A stretch of 57,503 nucleotides of DNA from contig NZ_PKIZ01000012.1 in assembly GCF_002847825.1 (NCBI RefSeq), forward strand, positions 1 through 57,503, in the 5' to 3' direction. The first letter of the stretch is position 1. Each line of letters begins with the position of its first letter. Source of the stretch: Kytococcus schroeteri (GTDB lineage Bacteria > Actinomycetota > Actinomycetes > Actinomycetales > Dermatophilaceae). Made by a program: the position numbers and the translations under genes. This document shows, one piece after another, positions 8,164 to 18,623 of this stretch. The notes under the pieces are model-generated. The model was not told where the DNA came from. It ran no database searches and worked only from the letters and a program-made list of their open reading frames with translations.

Positions 8164-8924
8164 CGGCGGCCGAAGCGCATCCAGGCTCCGACGGCGAGGG
8201 CGGCCGCGGCGAGCAGGCCGAGGGTCCACAGCAGACCGGACGAACCGCCCTCCGGGGCCACCTGCGAGGACTCCGAGGAGGCGGACTCGGAGGCCGAGGC
8301 GCTCGGGGACGGTGCGTCCTCGGAGGCCGACGGGGCGGGGGACTCCGCCGGGCCCTCGGAGGCGCCGGCGGAGGGCGAGGGCGACGATGGGGCGCCGTCC
8401 TTCGCCGCGGCAGGGGCCGTGGCGCCGGGCAGGTCCGCCTCGCCGGCGCCCCAGCTCCAGCCCTCCACCTGGCCCGGCTCCGGGTCGGTCTGGTTGGCGG
8501 CCTTGGTGGCGAAGGACCACGTGCCGCCCGGCTGCTTGGCCTGGAAGTACGCCCAGAAGTTGGTGCCGTCGAAGTCGCCGCAGGTCCACCCCTTCTCCTC
8601 GCGGGGGAAGGGCTCACCGGCCACGGCCAGCTGGCAGATCATGCCGTTCTTGTCGTGCGTGACCTTCACGCCGGCGGCCTCGAGGGCGGCCTCGCCGGAC
8701 TCCGGGTCGCCCACGGCGCAGCGGGTGACGGTCTCCTCGGGGGTACGCACCACCACGGTGACGCCCTCCTCGGGCGAGCAGGCGCCGTCGTGGCCGGTGC
8801 GGGAGGCGGCCACGCGGGCAGCCGGCACGGCATCGGCGGTCAGGGCGGTGGCGGTGGCGCCAGTGGCGGGAGCGGTCAGCGCGATGCCGGTGGCGGCGAC
8901 GAGCAGGAGGGGGGAGCGGCGCAT
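8160..8924 (-). CDS. Surface-anchored DUF4430 (transcobalamin-like) protein
   Basis: A 254-residue exported protein, first gene behind the cobalamin riboswitch. A signal peptide (MRRSPLLLVAATG, cleavage near residue 30) is followed by a domain of about 120 residues. That domain contains three cysteines (GACSPEE, TRCAVGD, MICQLAV) plus GWTCGDFDGTNFWAYF, and resembles the DUF4430/transcobalamin C-terminal fold. A Ser/Glu/Ala/Pro low-complexity stalk (about 165-220) leads to a C-terminal membrane helix ending GAWMRFGRR. This is the layout of a wall- or membrane-tethered receptor. I infer that it captures cobalamin or a B12-bearing ligand and passes it to the ECF transporter encoded next to it. 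The terminal GG-helix-RR tail resembles protease-processed sorting signals but could be a plain anchor. Confidence 0.75.
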   Translation of the reverse strand: MRRSPLLLVAATGIALTAPATGATATALTADAVPAARVAASRTGHDGACSPEEGVTVVVRTPEETVTRCAVGDPESGEAALEAAGVKVTHDKNGMICQLAVAGEPFPREEKGWTCGDFDGTNFWAYFQAKQPGGTWSFATKAANQTDPEPGQVEGWSWGAGEADLPGATAPAAAKDGAPSSPSPSAGASEGPAESPAPSASEDAPSPSASASESASSESSQVAPEGGSSGLLWTLGLLAAAALAVGAWMRFGRR

Positions 8925-9019
8925 CTCGGGCGGCCTTTCGGTCCTGGCCTCGGGGTCCAGAGGCCGGGCGGGCTCGCGGCGGCGGCTGGCTCCCCGCAGA
9001 CCACGGCGGGCGTGTGAGC

Positions 9020-9115
9020 CGAGGTCCACCGGGCGTTCCGACTGCGGCGCTGCGGCCTCACGGTTGCGGGTCAGTGCCGGACTCGCACCGGCTTTCCCCA
9101 CTGGATCTCGCGCGG
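9020..9115 (-). promoter_or_regulatory. Cobalamin (B12) riboswitch
   Basis: Read on the minus strand, this region has the conserved B12 core: GTGGGGAAAGCCGGTGCGAG, then TCCGGCACTGACCCGCAACC and GTGA, and further on the B12-box-like CAGTCGGAACGCCCGGT. The CCGG-loop-CCGG pairing of the core stem is intact. A TAGCCT -10 candidate on the minus strand (9123 to 9118) would start the RNA just before the aptamer. It precedes the DUF4430-ECF operon, so cobalamin should repress that operon. The exact 5' and 3' limits are approximate. Confidence 0.88.
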
Positions 9116-9216
9116 CGAGGCTACCACCGGGGCGCCCGCACACAGGGTGCTCGCGCGAGCCGCCGACCGTCCCCAGCCGGGGGCCACGCGCCGGCCGGTC
9201 GGTGGGGGTGACGCTC

Positions 9217-9222
9217 TAGGGT
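9217..9222 (+). promoter_or_regulatory. Leaderless -10 element of dinG
   Basis: TAGGGT followed by six bases (TCTCCC) and the ATG at 9229. No Shine-Dalgarno sequence is present, so transcription probably starts at the initiation codon. Confidence 0.6.
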
Positions 9223-9228
9223 TCTCCC

Positions 9229-11484
9229 ATGCCGTCGCCCTCCTCGCCCCCCGCCAGCGACCCTGCTGCCGTGGCGGGCCTGCTGGCCGATGCCGTTGCC
9301 GCCGTGGGAGGTTCCCCGCGCGAGGGGCAGGAGCAGATGGCCCGCGCCGTGGCCGAGGCGGTGCAGCGCACAGAGCACCTGCTGGTGCAGGCCGGTACCG
9401 GCACGGGCAAGTCGCTGGCCTACCTGGTGCCCGCAGTGGCGCACGCCGTGGCCACCGGGCGGCCCGTGGTGGTGGCCACCGCCACCCTGGCGCTGCAGGC
9501 CCAGATCGTGGACCGCGACCTGCCCCGCGTGGCCGAGGCCCTCCGCTCCGCGATGGGGCGGCCCATCACCTACGCGCTGGTCAAGGGCCGCAACAACTAC
9601 CTGTGCCAGCACAAGCTGCTCGGCGGCTTCCCCGACGACGACGCCGACGCCCTGGTCTCGATGGGGCAGGTGGACGCCGAGCGCTCCGCCCTGGGGGAGG
9701 AGGTCGTCCGCCTGCGGGACTGGGCCGAGGTGACCGAGTCCGGCGACCGCGACGAGCTCGTGCCGGGCGTCTCGAACCGCGCCTGGCGGCAGGTCTCGGT
9801 GAGCGCCCGCGAGTGCTTCGGCGCCTCGCGCTGCCCGGCGGCGGCCGAGTGCTTCGTGGAGCTCTCCCGTGAGGCCGCCAAGGACGTGGACGTCATCGTC
9901 ACCAACCACGCCTTCCTGGCCATCGACGCCATCGAGGGGCGCGCGATGCTGCCCGAGCACGACCTGCTCGTGGTCGACGAGGCGCACGAGCTGGTGGACC
10001 GCGTCACCGGCGTGGCCACCGACGAGCTGACCCCCGGCTCCGTGGCCATCGCGGCCAAGCGCGCCGCCAAGCACGCGGACGTCGACCGTCTCGAGGAGGC
10101 CGAGGAGGCGCTCGCCCAGGCGCTCGCCCCGCTGCCGGAGGGCACGCTGCGCGGCATGCCGGACGCCCTCGCCGACGCCCTCGTGGTGCTGCGCGACGCC
10201 GCCCGGGGGGTGTCCACCGACCTCAAGCCGGAGAAGGGCGAGAAGGCCGACGGGCCCCAGCAGACCGCCCGGGCCGCCGTGGACGAGGTGGGCGACGTGG
10301 CCCAGCGCCTGCTCGAGGAGCGCGAGCTCGACGTGGTGTGGGTGGCTCCCGACCACCGCACCAACCAGCCCCGCAACGTGCTGCGCGTGGCCCCCATGAG
10401 CGTGGCGATGCTGCTGCGCGAGAAGGTCTTCACCGAGCGCACCGTGGTCATGACCAGCGCCACCCTCGAGCTGGGCGGGTCCTTCGACGCGGTGGCCGGC
10501 AGCCTCGGCCTGGTGGGCTCGGGCGCCCCAGCCTGGCGCGGCCTCGACGTGGGCAGCCCCTTCGACTACCCCCGGCAGGCCATGGCCTACGTGGCCGCCC
10601 ACCTGCCCGCCCCCGGGCGCGACGGCGCCGCCCCGGAGCAGCTCGACGAGATGGAGGCCCTCGTCCGGGCCGCCGGCGGGCGCACCCTGGGGCTCTTCTC
10701 CTCGATGCGGGCCGCCCGCGCCGCCGCCGAGGAGATGCGTACCCGGCTCGGGGACGACGTGCCCGTGCTCTGCCAGGGCGAGGACCAGCTGCCCACGCTG
10801 GTGCGGCAGTTCGCCGGTGACGCGCGGACCTGCCTGTTCGGCACCCTCTCGCTGTGGCAGGGCGTGGACGTGCCCGGCTCGGCCTGCCAGCTGGTGCTCA
10901 TCGACCGCATCCCCTTCCCGCGGCCCGACGACCCGCTGAGCGCGGCCCGCTCGCAGGCCATCGCGCGCAACGGCGGCAACGGGTTCATGGCCGTCTCGGC
11001 CACGCACGCGGCACTGCGGCTCGCGCAGGGCACCGGCCGCCTGGTGCGCCGCGCGGACGACCGGGGCGTGGTGGCCTTCCTCGACCCGCGGATCATGACC
11101 GCCCGCTACGCCGGCTTCCTGCAGCGGAGCCTGCCGCCCTTCTGGCCCACCACGGACCGCGCGCTGGTGCTCGGAGCCCTGCAGCGGCTGGACGCCACCG
11201 CCCCCGAGCCGCTGCCGGTGGCGCAGGTGGTCGCCCGCTCGATGGTGGGCACCGGCCGGGCCGGTGCACCGCCGGTCTCGCGCTCGGCCCGCACCGCCGT
11301 CACCGGGGGCGAGGCGTGGACCGACGCCGACGACGCCGCCCTGCGCGAGGCCCTGGAGGACGCGTGCGACGAGACGGGGCAGGCCCGCATCGAGGACGTG
11401 GCGCGCGCCGTGGACCGGGCGCCGGACGTGGTGGCCGCCCGGCTGGAGCAGTTGGACCTGACCCTGGGGAGCCGTGATGCCTGA
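9229..11484 (+). CDS. dinG: DinG/XPD-family ATP-dependent DNA helicase
   Basis: A 751-residue superfamily 2 helicase expected to unwind 5'-tailed duplexes, D-loops or DNA-RNA hybrids during repair. Walker A is AGTGTGKS (about residue 55) and Walker B is VVDEAHE (about 248). Four cysteines between these motifs (NYLCQHK, ARECFG, RCPAAAEC) match the iron-sulphur cluster found in XPD/DinG helicases. Motifs V/VI are in the C-terminal half (TLSLWQGVDVPG, AQGTGRLVRRADDRG). The ATG follows a TAGGGT at leaderless spacing. Its 3' end overlaps the next gene, holA, by 8 bases. No LexA box is apparent upstream, so damage induction is not supported here. Confidence 0.93.
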   Translation: MPSPSSPPASDPAAVAGLLADAVAAVGGSPREGQEQMARAVAEAVQRTEHLLVQAGTGTGKSLAYLVPAVAHAVATGRPVVVATATLALQAQIVDRDLPRVAEALRSAMGRPITYALVKGRNNYLCQHKLLGGFPDDDADALVSMGQVDAERSALGEEVVRLRDWAEVTESGDRDELVPGVSNRAWRQVSVSARECFGASRCPAAAECFVELSREAAKDVDVIVTNHAFLAIDAIEGRAMLPEHDLLVVDEAHELVDRVTGVATDELTPGSVAIAAKRAAKHADVDRLEEAEEALAQALAPLPEGTLRGMPDALADALVVLRDAARGVSTDLKPEKGEKADGPQQTARAAVDEVGDVAQRLLEERELDVVWVAPDHRTNQPRNVLRVAPMSVAMLLREKVFTERTVVMTSATLELGGSFDAVAGSLGLVGSGAPAWRGLDVGSPFDYPRQAMAYVAAHLPAPGRDGAAPEQLDEMEALVRAAGGRTLGLFSSMRAARAAAEEMRTRLGDDVPVLCQGEDQLPTLVRQFAGDARTCLFGTLSLWQGVDVPGSACQLVLIDRIPFPRPDDPLSAARSQAIARNGGNGFMAVSATHAALRLAQGTGRLVRRADDRGVVAFLDPRIMTARYAGFLQRSLPPFWPTTDRALVLGALQRLDATAPEPLPVAQVVARSMVGTGRAGAPPVSRSARTAVTGGEAWTDADDAALREALEDACDETGQARIEDVARAVDRAPDVVAARLEQLDLTLGSRDA

Positions 11485-12430
11485 CCTTCCGCCGCTGGTG
11501 CTCGTCAAGGGCCCCGAGGAGCTGCTCGTCGACCGCGCCGTGGACCAGGTGGTGGCCAGCGCGCGGGCGCTCGACCCCGAGGTGGAGGTGGTGCGCGTGC
11601 AGGGCGACGCGTACACCCCCGGCGAGGTGGCGATGGCGCTCAGCCCCAGCCTCTTCGGCGGTGGCAGCGTGGTGGTGGTGCGCCACTTCGAGCTGGCCTC
11701 CGAGCAGCTGGCGCAGGAGGTCATGGCTGGCGTGACCGACCCCGGGGAGGGCAACGTGCTCGTGGTCTCGCACCGGTCGGGGACCAAGCACAAGCGGGTG
11801 CTGGACGCGATGGCCAAGGCCCACGCGCACACCCTCGAGGCGCCGGCGCTCAAGCGGGACGGCGACAAGGCCACGTTCGTGCAGAAGGAGTTCCGGGCGG
11901 CGCGGCGCCGCATCGACGCCGACGCGGTGCAGGTGCTCGTGGCCGCGGCGGGGTCCGACGCCCGCACCCTGGCCGCGGCGTGCTCGCAACTCATCGAGGA
12001 CACCGAGGGCACGGTCACCACCGAGGAGGTGAACCTCTACCACGGCGGCAAGGTGGAGACCACGGGCTTCAAGGTGGCCGAGGCGGCCTTCGCGGGGAAC
12101 CGGGCCGAGGCGCTGCGGCTGGTGCGCCACGCGATGCTGGGCGGGCTCGACCCGGTGCCGATCGTGGCGGTGATGGCCGGGCAGGCGCGGCAGATCGGGC
12201 TGGTGGCCTCGGCCGGCAACCGGAGCTCGGGGCAGGTGGCCAAGGAGCTGGGCATGGCGCCGTTCATGGTGGACAAGGCCCGGCGCATGATGCGGGGCTG
12301 GGACGGGCACCGCCTCGGGCTGGTGGTGCAGGCCCTGGCGCGCTGCGACCACGAGGTGAAGGGCGCTGCGCGCGACCCGCACTCGGCGGTGGAGCGACTG
12401 GTGGACGAGGTCTGCCGCCTGCACGGCTGA
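11477..12430 (+). CDS. holA: DNA polymerase III delta subunit
   Basis: A 317-residue delta subunit of the clamp-loader complex, which opens the beta sliding clamp. Typical features are the N-terminal [18 protein letters not shown], the central [18 protein letters not shown] region and the C-terminal [17 protein letters not shown] stretch. I take the ATG at 11477, preceded by CTGGGGA; a GTG one codon upstream is also possible. It overlaps the dinG end. In most actinobacteria holA sits directly downstream of comEC and upstream of rpsT. Here it is still upstream of rpsT, but comEC lies about 10 kb further on, after leuS-degV-comEA. Confidence 0.93.
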   Translation: MPDLPPLVLVKGPEELLVDRAVDQVVASARALDPEVEVVRVQGDAYTPGEVAMALSPSLFGGGSVVVVRHFELASEQLAQEVMAGVTDPGEGNVLVVSHRSGTKHKRVLDAMAKAHAHTLEAPALKRDGDKATFVQKEFRAARRRIDADAVQVLVAAAGSDARTLAAACSQLIEDTEGTVTTEEVNLYHGGKVETTGFKVAEAAFAGNRAEALRLVRHAMLGGLDPVPIVAVMAGQARQIGLVASAGNRSSGQVAKELGMAPFMVDKARRMMRGWDGHRLGLVVQALARCDHEVKGAARDPHSAVERLVDEVCRLHG

Positions 12431-12522
12431 GCGGCCGGGCGGGGTGTCCGGGCGGCGACGTCGGCCGGGCCGGGCGCGGGGTGCGTCCTCGCGGTGTGTC
12501 GCCGGGTGCGGGATGCGGCGCG

Positions 12523-12567
12523 CTGGCGCGTCATGCGGTAGCCTGTCCCGCACTGCCGACGCGCCAG
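12523..12567 (+). promoter_or_regulatory. rpsT promoter region with flanking inverted repeat
   Basis: A TAGCCT -10 candidate (12539-12544) is flanked by a perfect 10-bp inverted repeat, CTGGCGCGTC (12523-12532) and GACGCGCCAG (12558-12567). The predicted start near 12551 would leave a 5' leader of about 200 nt. I see no open frame or clear terminator in the rest of that leader (12568-12755); it could host S20 autoregulation, which is known for rpsT in E. coli. Confidence 0.4.
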
Positions 12568-12755
12568 AGGGTCGTGCGCACGGCACAGATTTGCGAGTAC
12601 CGCTCAACCACGGGCATCCCCACGTCCGGTCCCGAGCGACTGCTCTCGCCCTCGAGCGATCACCTCGTGACGCCACACCATCGGGTCGAGCCCGACGTGG
12701 ACCGCGGGTGGCCGCGCAGACACAAACATCAACGACCTCATCGGGAGAGACCCAC

Positions 12756-13016
12756 GTGGCGAACATCAAGTCGCAGAAGAAGCGCGTTCTGACGAACGCC
12801 AAGCGCACCGAGCGCAACCGCGCGTACAAGTCGGAGCTGCGCACCTGGATCCGCAAGTTCCGTGCCGCCGCCGAGTCCGGCGACGCCGCCGCCGCGCAGG
12901 ACGCCCTGCGTATGGCCAGCAAGAAGCTGGACAAGGCCGTGAGCAAGGGCGTGATCCACAAGAACCAGGCCGCCAACAAGAAGTCGGCCATGGCCAAGCG
13001 CGCCGCCGCTCTCTGA
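12756..13016 (+). CDS. rpsT: 30S ribosomal protein S20
   Basis: An 86-residue basic protein, almost entirely Lys/Arg/Ala helices ([10 protein letters not shown] at the start, [12 protein letters not shown] at the end). It is an unmistakable S20, which binds 16S rRNA at the base of the 30S body. The GTG start at 12756 follows GGGAGA at about 7 bases. It has a long untranslated leader and is followed by a strong TTCG-loop hairpin, so it looks like a monocistronic unit. Confidence 0.97.
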   Translation: MANIKSQKKRVLTNAKRTERNRAYKSELRTWIRKFRAAAESGDAAAAQDALRMASKKLDKAVSKGVIHKNQAANKKSAMAKRAAAL

Positions 13017-13035
13017 GAGCCGGCACCCACGCCTG

Positions 13036-13067
13036 ACGGGGCGGTCACCTTCGGGTGGCCGCCCCGT
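13036..13067 (+). terminator. rpsT terminator hairpin with TTCG tetraloop
   Basis: A 14-bp stem, ACGGGGCGGTCACC (13036-13049) against GGTGGCCGCCCCGT (13054-13067), with one G-U pair and a stable TTCG loop, 20 bases after the rpsT stop. Confidence 0.8.
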
Positions 13068-13117
13068 TCGCGCGTCCGGGGGCGGGTGGGCGCGTGGGCG
13101 GGCGGTCGGGTCAGGTG

Positions 13118-13162
13118 CGTGTGCTTGGTCCTTCTCGATCCGCGGGAAGGACCAAGCACACG
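13118..13162. repeat. 45-nt palindrome, copy 1, upstream of the DUF559 gene
   Basis: Perfect 17-bp arms, CGTGTGCTTGGTCCTTC (13118-13134) and GAAGGACCAAGCACACG (13146-13162), around an 11-base centre. It has the same length and outer 8-bp arms as copy 2 at 14267-14311, in the same orientation. Together the two copies bracket the DUF559 gene. Confidence 0.85.
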
Positions 13163-13269
13163 GGACGGCTTGCCGGTGGCACCGTCCCCAAAGGGGGCCT
13201 GGGTGGGGCGCAGGACCTCTGCGGGTCCACAGGTGGCGGGGCGGCACAAGCCGTGGATGCAGCGATCCG

Positions 13270-14283
13270 ATGTGGACTGGGTTCGTGGGCGGGCTCTGGG
13301 GGCGTGTGGAGGTGCCCGGTCTGGAGAACCTGGGCGTGGTCAGTCGCCCACAGCTGCTCGAGGCCGGGTGCTCCAGTGCATCCGTGGGCCGGGCTGCCCG
13401 TGACTGGGCGGTCCTGCTGCCCGGGGTGTACTGGTGCACGCCCTCCGCCGAGGTGCTGGACCTCTGCCGTGGTGGGCGCCGTCCCGGCCACGCCATCACC
13501 TGGCCGGAGGTTCCGTGGGAGGTCCGGGCGCGGGCCGCACTCCTCCGCTGGCCCGCGGCCCGGCTGGCGGGGACGAGCGCCGCGCACGCCGATGGCTGGG
13601 GCCCGGAGCCGGCGGGTGTCTCGCTCCTCGCCCCAGCGGGCCGGGCCGTCCACGCGGCGCACGGCGTGGACGTGCGCCGGGAGCGCCCCGGTGTCCGGGC
13701 CCCGTCGCGCCCGGCGGACCTGCGCCGCACCCGCCCCGAGGACACCTTGGTGGACGTCGTGGACAGGATGCCACCTGAGGCACGCAGCGAGGTGTTCACC
13801 TGGTTGGCGCGGGCGCTGGGCCACCGGGTGACGCGACCCGACCTGCTGCAGGACACGCTCCGGCGGCGCCGCCAGGTGCGCCACCGCCGTGAGCTCACGG
13901 AGGCGCTGGAGGACCTCGCGCGAGGCACCGCGTCCCACCTCGAGCGCCGGTACATGGCGGACGTGCACCGCCGGCACGGCCTGCCCCCGGCCCATCAGCA
14001 GGCGCCGGTCGCCTCCGGGGTCCCCGGGAGGGGTGCCTTCGCGGACGTGGCCTACCGCGGCCCCGGGGTGCTGGTGGAGCTCGACGGTCGGCTGGGCCAC
14101 GTGGGGGAGGGCGTTCTCCGGGACCGGCGACGCGACAACGCCAACACCCTGGCCGGCTGGGCCACGCTCAGGTTCGGGTGGCACGACGTGGTGGGTGACC
14201 CGTGCGCGGTGGCGAGGGACGTGGCGCAGGCCCTCGCGGCGCGGGGATGGCGGTCGACCTGGCGTCCGTGTGCTCGATGTTGA
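13270..14283 (+). CDS. AbiEi-like N-terminus plus DUF559 nuclease-like domain protein
   Basis: A 337-residue protein of a type repeated in many Micrococcales genomes. The N-terminal 60 residues (GVVSRPQLLEAG ... LLPGVYWC) resemble the winged-helix domain of AbiEi antitoxins. The C-terminal half ends in a DUF559/Vsr-like PD-(D/E)XK fold, with ERRYMADVHRRHGLP, then VLVELDGRLGH (about residue 268), RDRRRDNANTLAGWATLRFGW. The Glu/Asp of VELDGR and the following basic residues fit the catalytic core. The start is uncertain: the ATG at 13270 lacks a ribosome site, and a GTG at 13306 is preceded by purine-rich sequence. The stop codon lies inside palindrome copy 2. It may act on DNA; no partner toxin gene is adjacent. 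Confidence 0.7.
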   Translation: MWTGFVGGLWGRVEVPGLENLGVVSRPQLLEAGCSSASVGRAARDWAVLLPGVYWCTPSAEVLDLCRGGRRPGHAITWPEVPWEVRARAALLRWPAARLAGTSAAHADGWGPEPAGVSLLAPAGRAVHAAHGVDVRRERPGVRAPSRPADLRRTRPEDTLVDVVDRMPPEARSEVFTWLARALGHRVTRPDLLQDTLRRRRQVRHRRELTEALEDLARGTASHLERRYMADVHRRHGLPPAHQQAPVASGVPGRGAFADVAYRGPGVLVELDGRLGHVGEGVLRDRRRDNANTLAGWATLRFGWHDVVGDPCAVARDVAQALAARGWRSTWRPCARC

Positions 14284-14311
14284 CCGGATGCCGGGAAGGA
14301 ACGAGCACACG
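14267..14311. repeat. 45-nt palindrome, copy 2, overlapping the DUF559 stop codon
   Basis: It shares the outer arms CGTGTGCT and AGCACACG with copy 1. Inner bases have diverged, yet one changed arm position (T-A to C-G at positions 9/37) preserves pairing. A further flanking pair extends the perfect outer arms to 11 bp (14266-14276 and 14302-14312). It contains the TGA stop (14281-14283) of the DUF559 gene. Confidence 0.8.
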
Positions 14312-14384
14312 GCCAGGCCAGGGAGCAGGTCTGCTCCACCCACCCCGCAGGCGCCCGCGCACGGGGCACGCCCCGGCCCTGCGC

Positions 14385-14390
14385 TACCAT
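14385..14390 (+). promoter_or_regulatory. -10 element of the leuS leader
   Basis: TACCAT followed by six bases and the ATG of the leader peptide at 14397, the leaderless arrangement. Confidence 0.55.
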
Positions 14391-14396
14391 CGCAGC

Positions 14397-14435
14397 ATGT
14401 TGGCCGCGACCCTGCTCCTTCCACAGCCGCGATGA
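14397..14435 (+). CDS. Leucine-rich leader peptide of the leuS operon
   Basis: A 12-codon frame reading [12 protein letters not shown] with four leucine codons, three of them consecutive (CTG CTC CTT) plus TTG. It sits between a leaderless promoter and an intrinsic terminator upstream of leuS. This is the classic layout of ribosome-mediated attenuation: when charged leucyl-tRNA is scarce, the ribosome stalls on the leucine run and downstream pairing changes. The stop codon overlaps the left arm of an 8-bp hairpin (CCGCGATG 14427-14434 with CATCGCGG 14445-14452). A competing helix can form between 14402-14409 and 14447-14454. Function is inferred from layout and codon content. Confidence 0.7.
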   Translation: MLAATLLLPQPR

Positions 14436-14455
14436 CTCCCTGAGCATCGCGGCCA

Positions 14456-14479
14456 CCCCTCCTGTGCGAGGGGCTTTTT
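14456..14479 (+). terminator. Attenuator terminator upstream of leuS
   Basis: A 6-bp GC stem, CCCCTC (14456-14461) and GAGGGG (14468-14473), followed by CTTTTT. It is one of the few hairpins in the window with a true U tract. It lies about 100 bases before leuS and right after the leucine leader peptide. Confidence 0.75.
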
Positions 14480-14583
14480 CGTGTCAGGGGCCGGAACGCC
14501 CCCGCCATGCGGGCCTTCCGGCCACTCCGGGCCGCGCCACGACCGGCCACCCATCCAGCCACCCACCACCGTCAGGAGACCTG

Positions 14584-17537
<2,954 letters not shown>

Positions 17538-17538
<1 letters not shown>

Positions 17539-18485
17539 TGACGCCGCGCGTCGCCGTGGTGACCGACTCCACCGCGGACCTCCCGATGGCCAGCGGCCCC
17601 GACACCGGGCTGGTGGTGCCGCAGGTGCCCCTGCACGTGGTCGTCGACGGCCGCAGCCACCGGGAGGGCGTGGACCTCGACCCGGCGCAGCTCGTGGAGG
17701 CGCTGGAGTCCAGGGTGGCGGTGAGCACGGCCTCCCCGGGTCCGGCGGACTTCGAGGAGGTGTGGCGGCGCGCGCTCGACGGCGGTGCCGAGCACGTGGT
17801 GAGCGTGCACCTCTCGGGGCGCATGTCCTCCACGGTGGAGGTGGCGCGGTCCACGGCGGCGTCCTCGGGGCTGCCGGTGACGGTGCTGGACTCCCGCAGC
17901 GTGGCGGCAGGCCTCTCGGCGCCCGTGCTGGCCGGGGCGCGGGCGGCCACGGCCGGGGCGTCGGTGGACGAGGTCGTGGCCGTGGTGGAGCGGTCGGCGG
18001 ACCACACGCAGGCGCGCTTCGTGGTGGAGTCCCTGGACCGCTTGCGGCGGGGCGGGCGCATCGGAGCGGCGCAGGCGTTCATCGGGACGGCGCTCGCGGT
18101 CAAGCCGCTGCTGCAGGTGGCGCGCGACGGCTCGGTGGACGGCTGGCAGAAGGTGCGCACGCTGCGGGCGGCCCGGGCGGCGCTCCTGGCCTGGGGCCAG
18201 GAGGCGGCGGCCTCGCAGGCCGACGCGGTGGTGGACAGCCTGGGCGAGGACGAGTTCAGCGACGGCGAGGGCGTGGCGGTGGACGTGGCCGTGCAGCACC
18301 TGGGGCGCCCGGAGGTGGCCCAGGAGATGGCCTCGGCACTGGAGGCGGCGCTGGACGAGTCGGCTTCGGTGACGGTCTCCCGGCTGGGGGCCGTGGTGGG
18401 CGCGCACACCGGGGTGGGCACGGTGGCGATCGTCGTGGCCCCGCGGGTCGAGGGCGACCCCGGGCGGTGGACGCCAGCGCCCTGA
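17538..18485 (+). CDS. DegV family fatty-acid-binding protein
   Basis: A 315-residue DegV/FakB-type protein. VVTDSTADLP at the N-terminus and the STASPGPADFEEV and HLSGRMSSTVEVAR motifs form the fatty-acid-binding pocket of the family, in which FakB presents fatty acids to a kinase. LDRLRRGGRIGAAQAFIG (about residue 168) is also diagnostic. The start ATG shares its first base with the leuS stop. DegV between leuS and comEA is the usual actinobacterial arrangement. A FakA partner is not in the window, so the pathway role is unproven. Confidence 0.88.
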
Positions 18486-18623
18486 GGTGGCGCCGTGGGG
18501 GGCGTCCTGCGGCGGCCCCTGTGGACGGCGGCGAGGAGCGGCCTGCTCGTCCACAGCGCGGCCCGCGGTCATCCCGCTCGGGCCGGCAGGTCTCCCTAGC
18601 GTGCGGTCGCGGGGGTGGTGTCC

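Noticed and set aside
5183..8617. Apparent 1144-residue ATPase with a long N-terminal extension
   Set aside because: The extension is an alternate frame of the T-component gene; the ATGA overlap at 6907 is the real start.
13118..13162. Palindrome copy 1 as a simple terminator for rpsT
   Set aside because: rpsT already has its own hairpin at 13036-13067, and copy 1 matches copy 2 beyond the DUF559 gene in length and arms, which a terminator would not explain.
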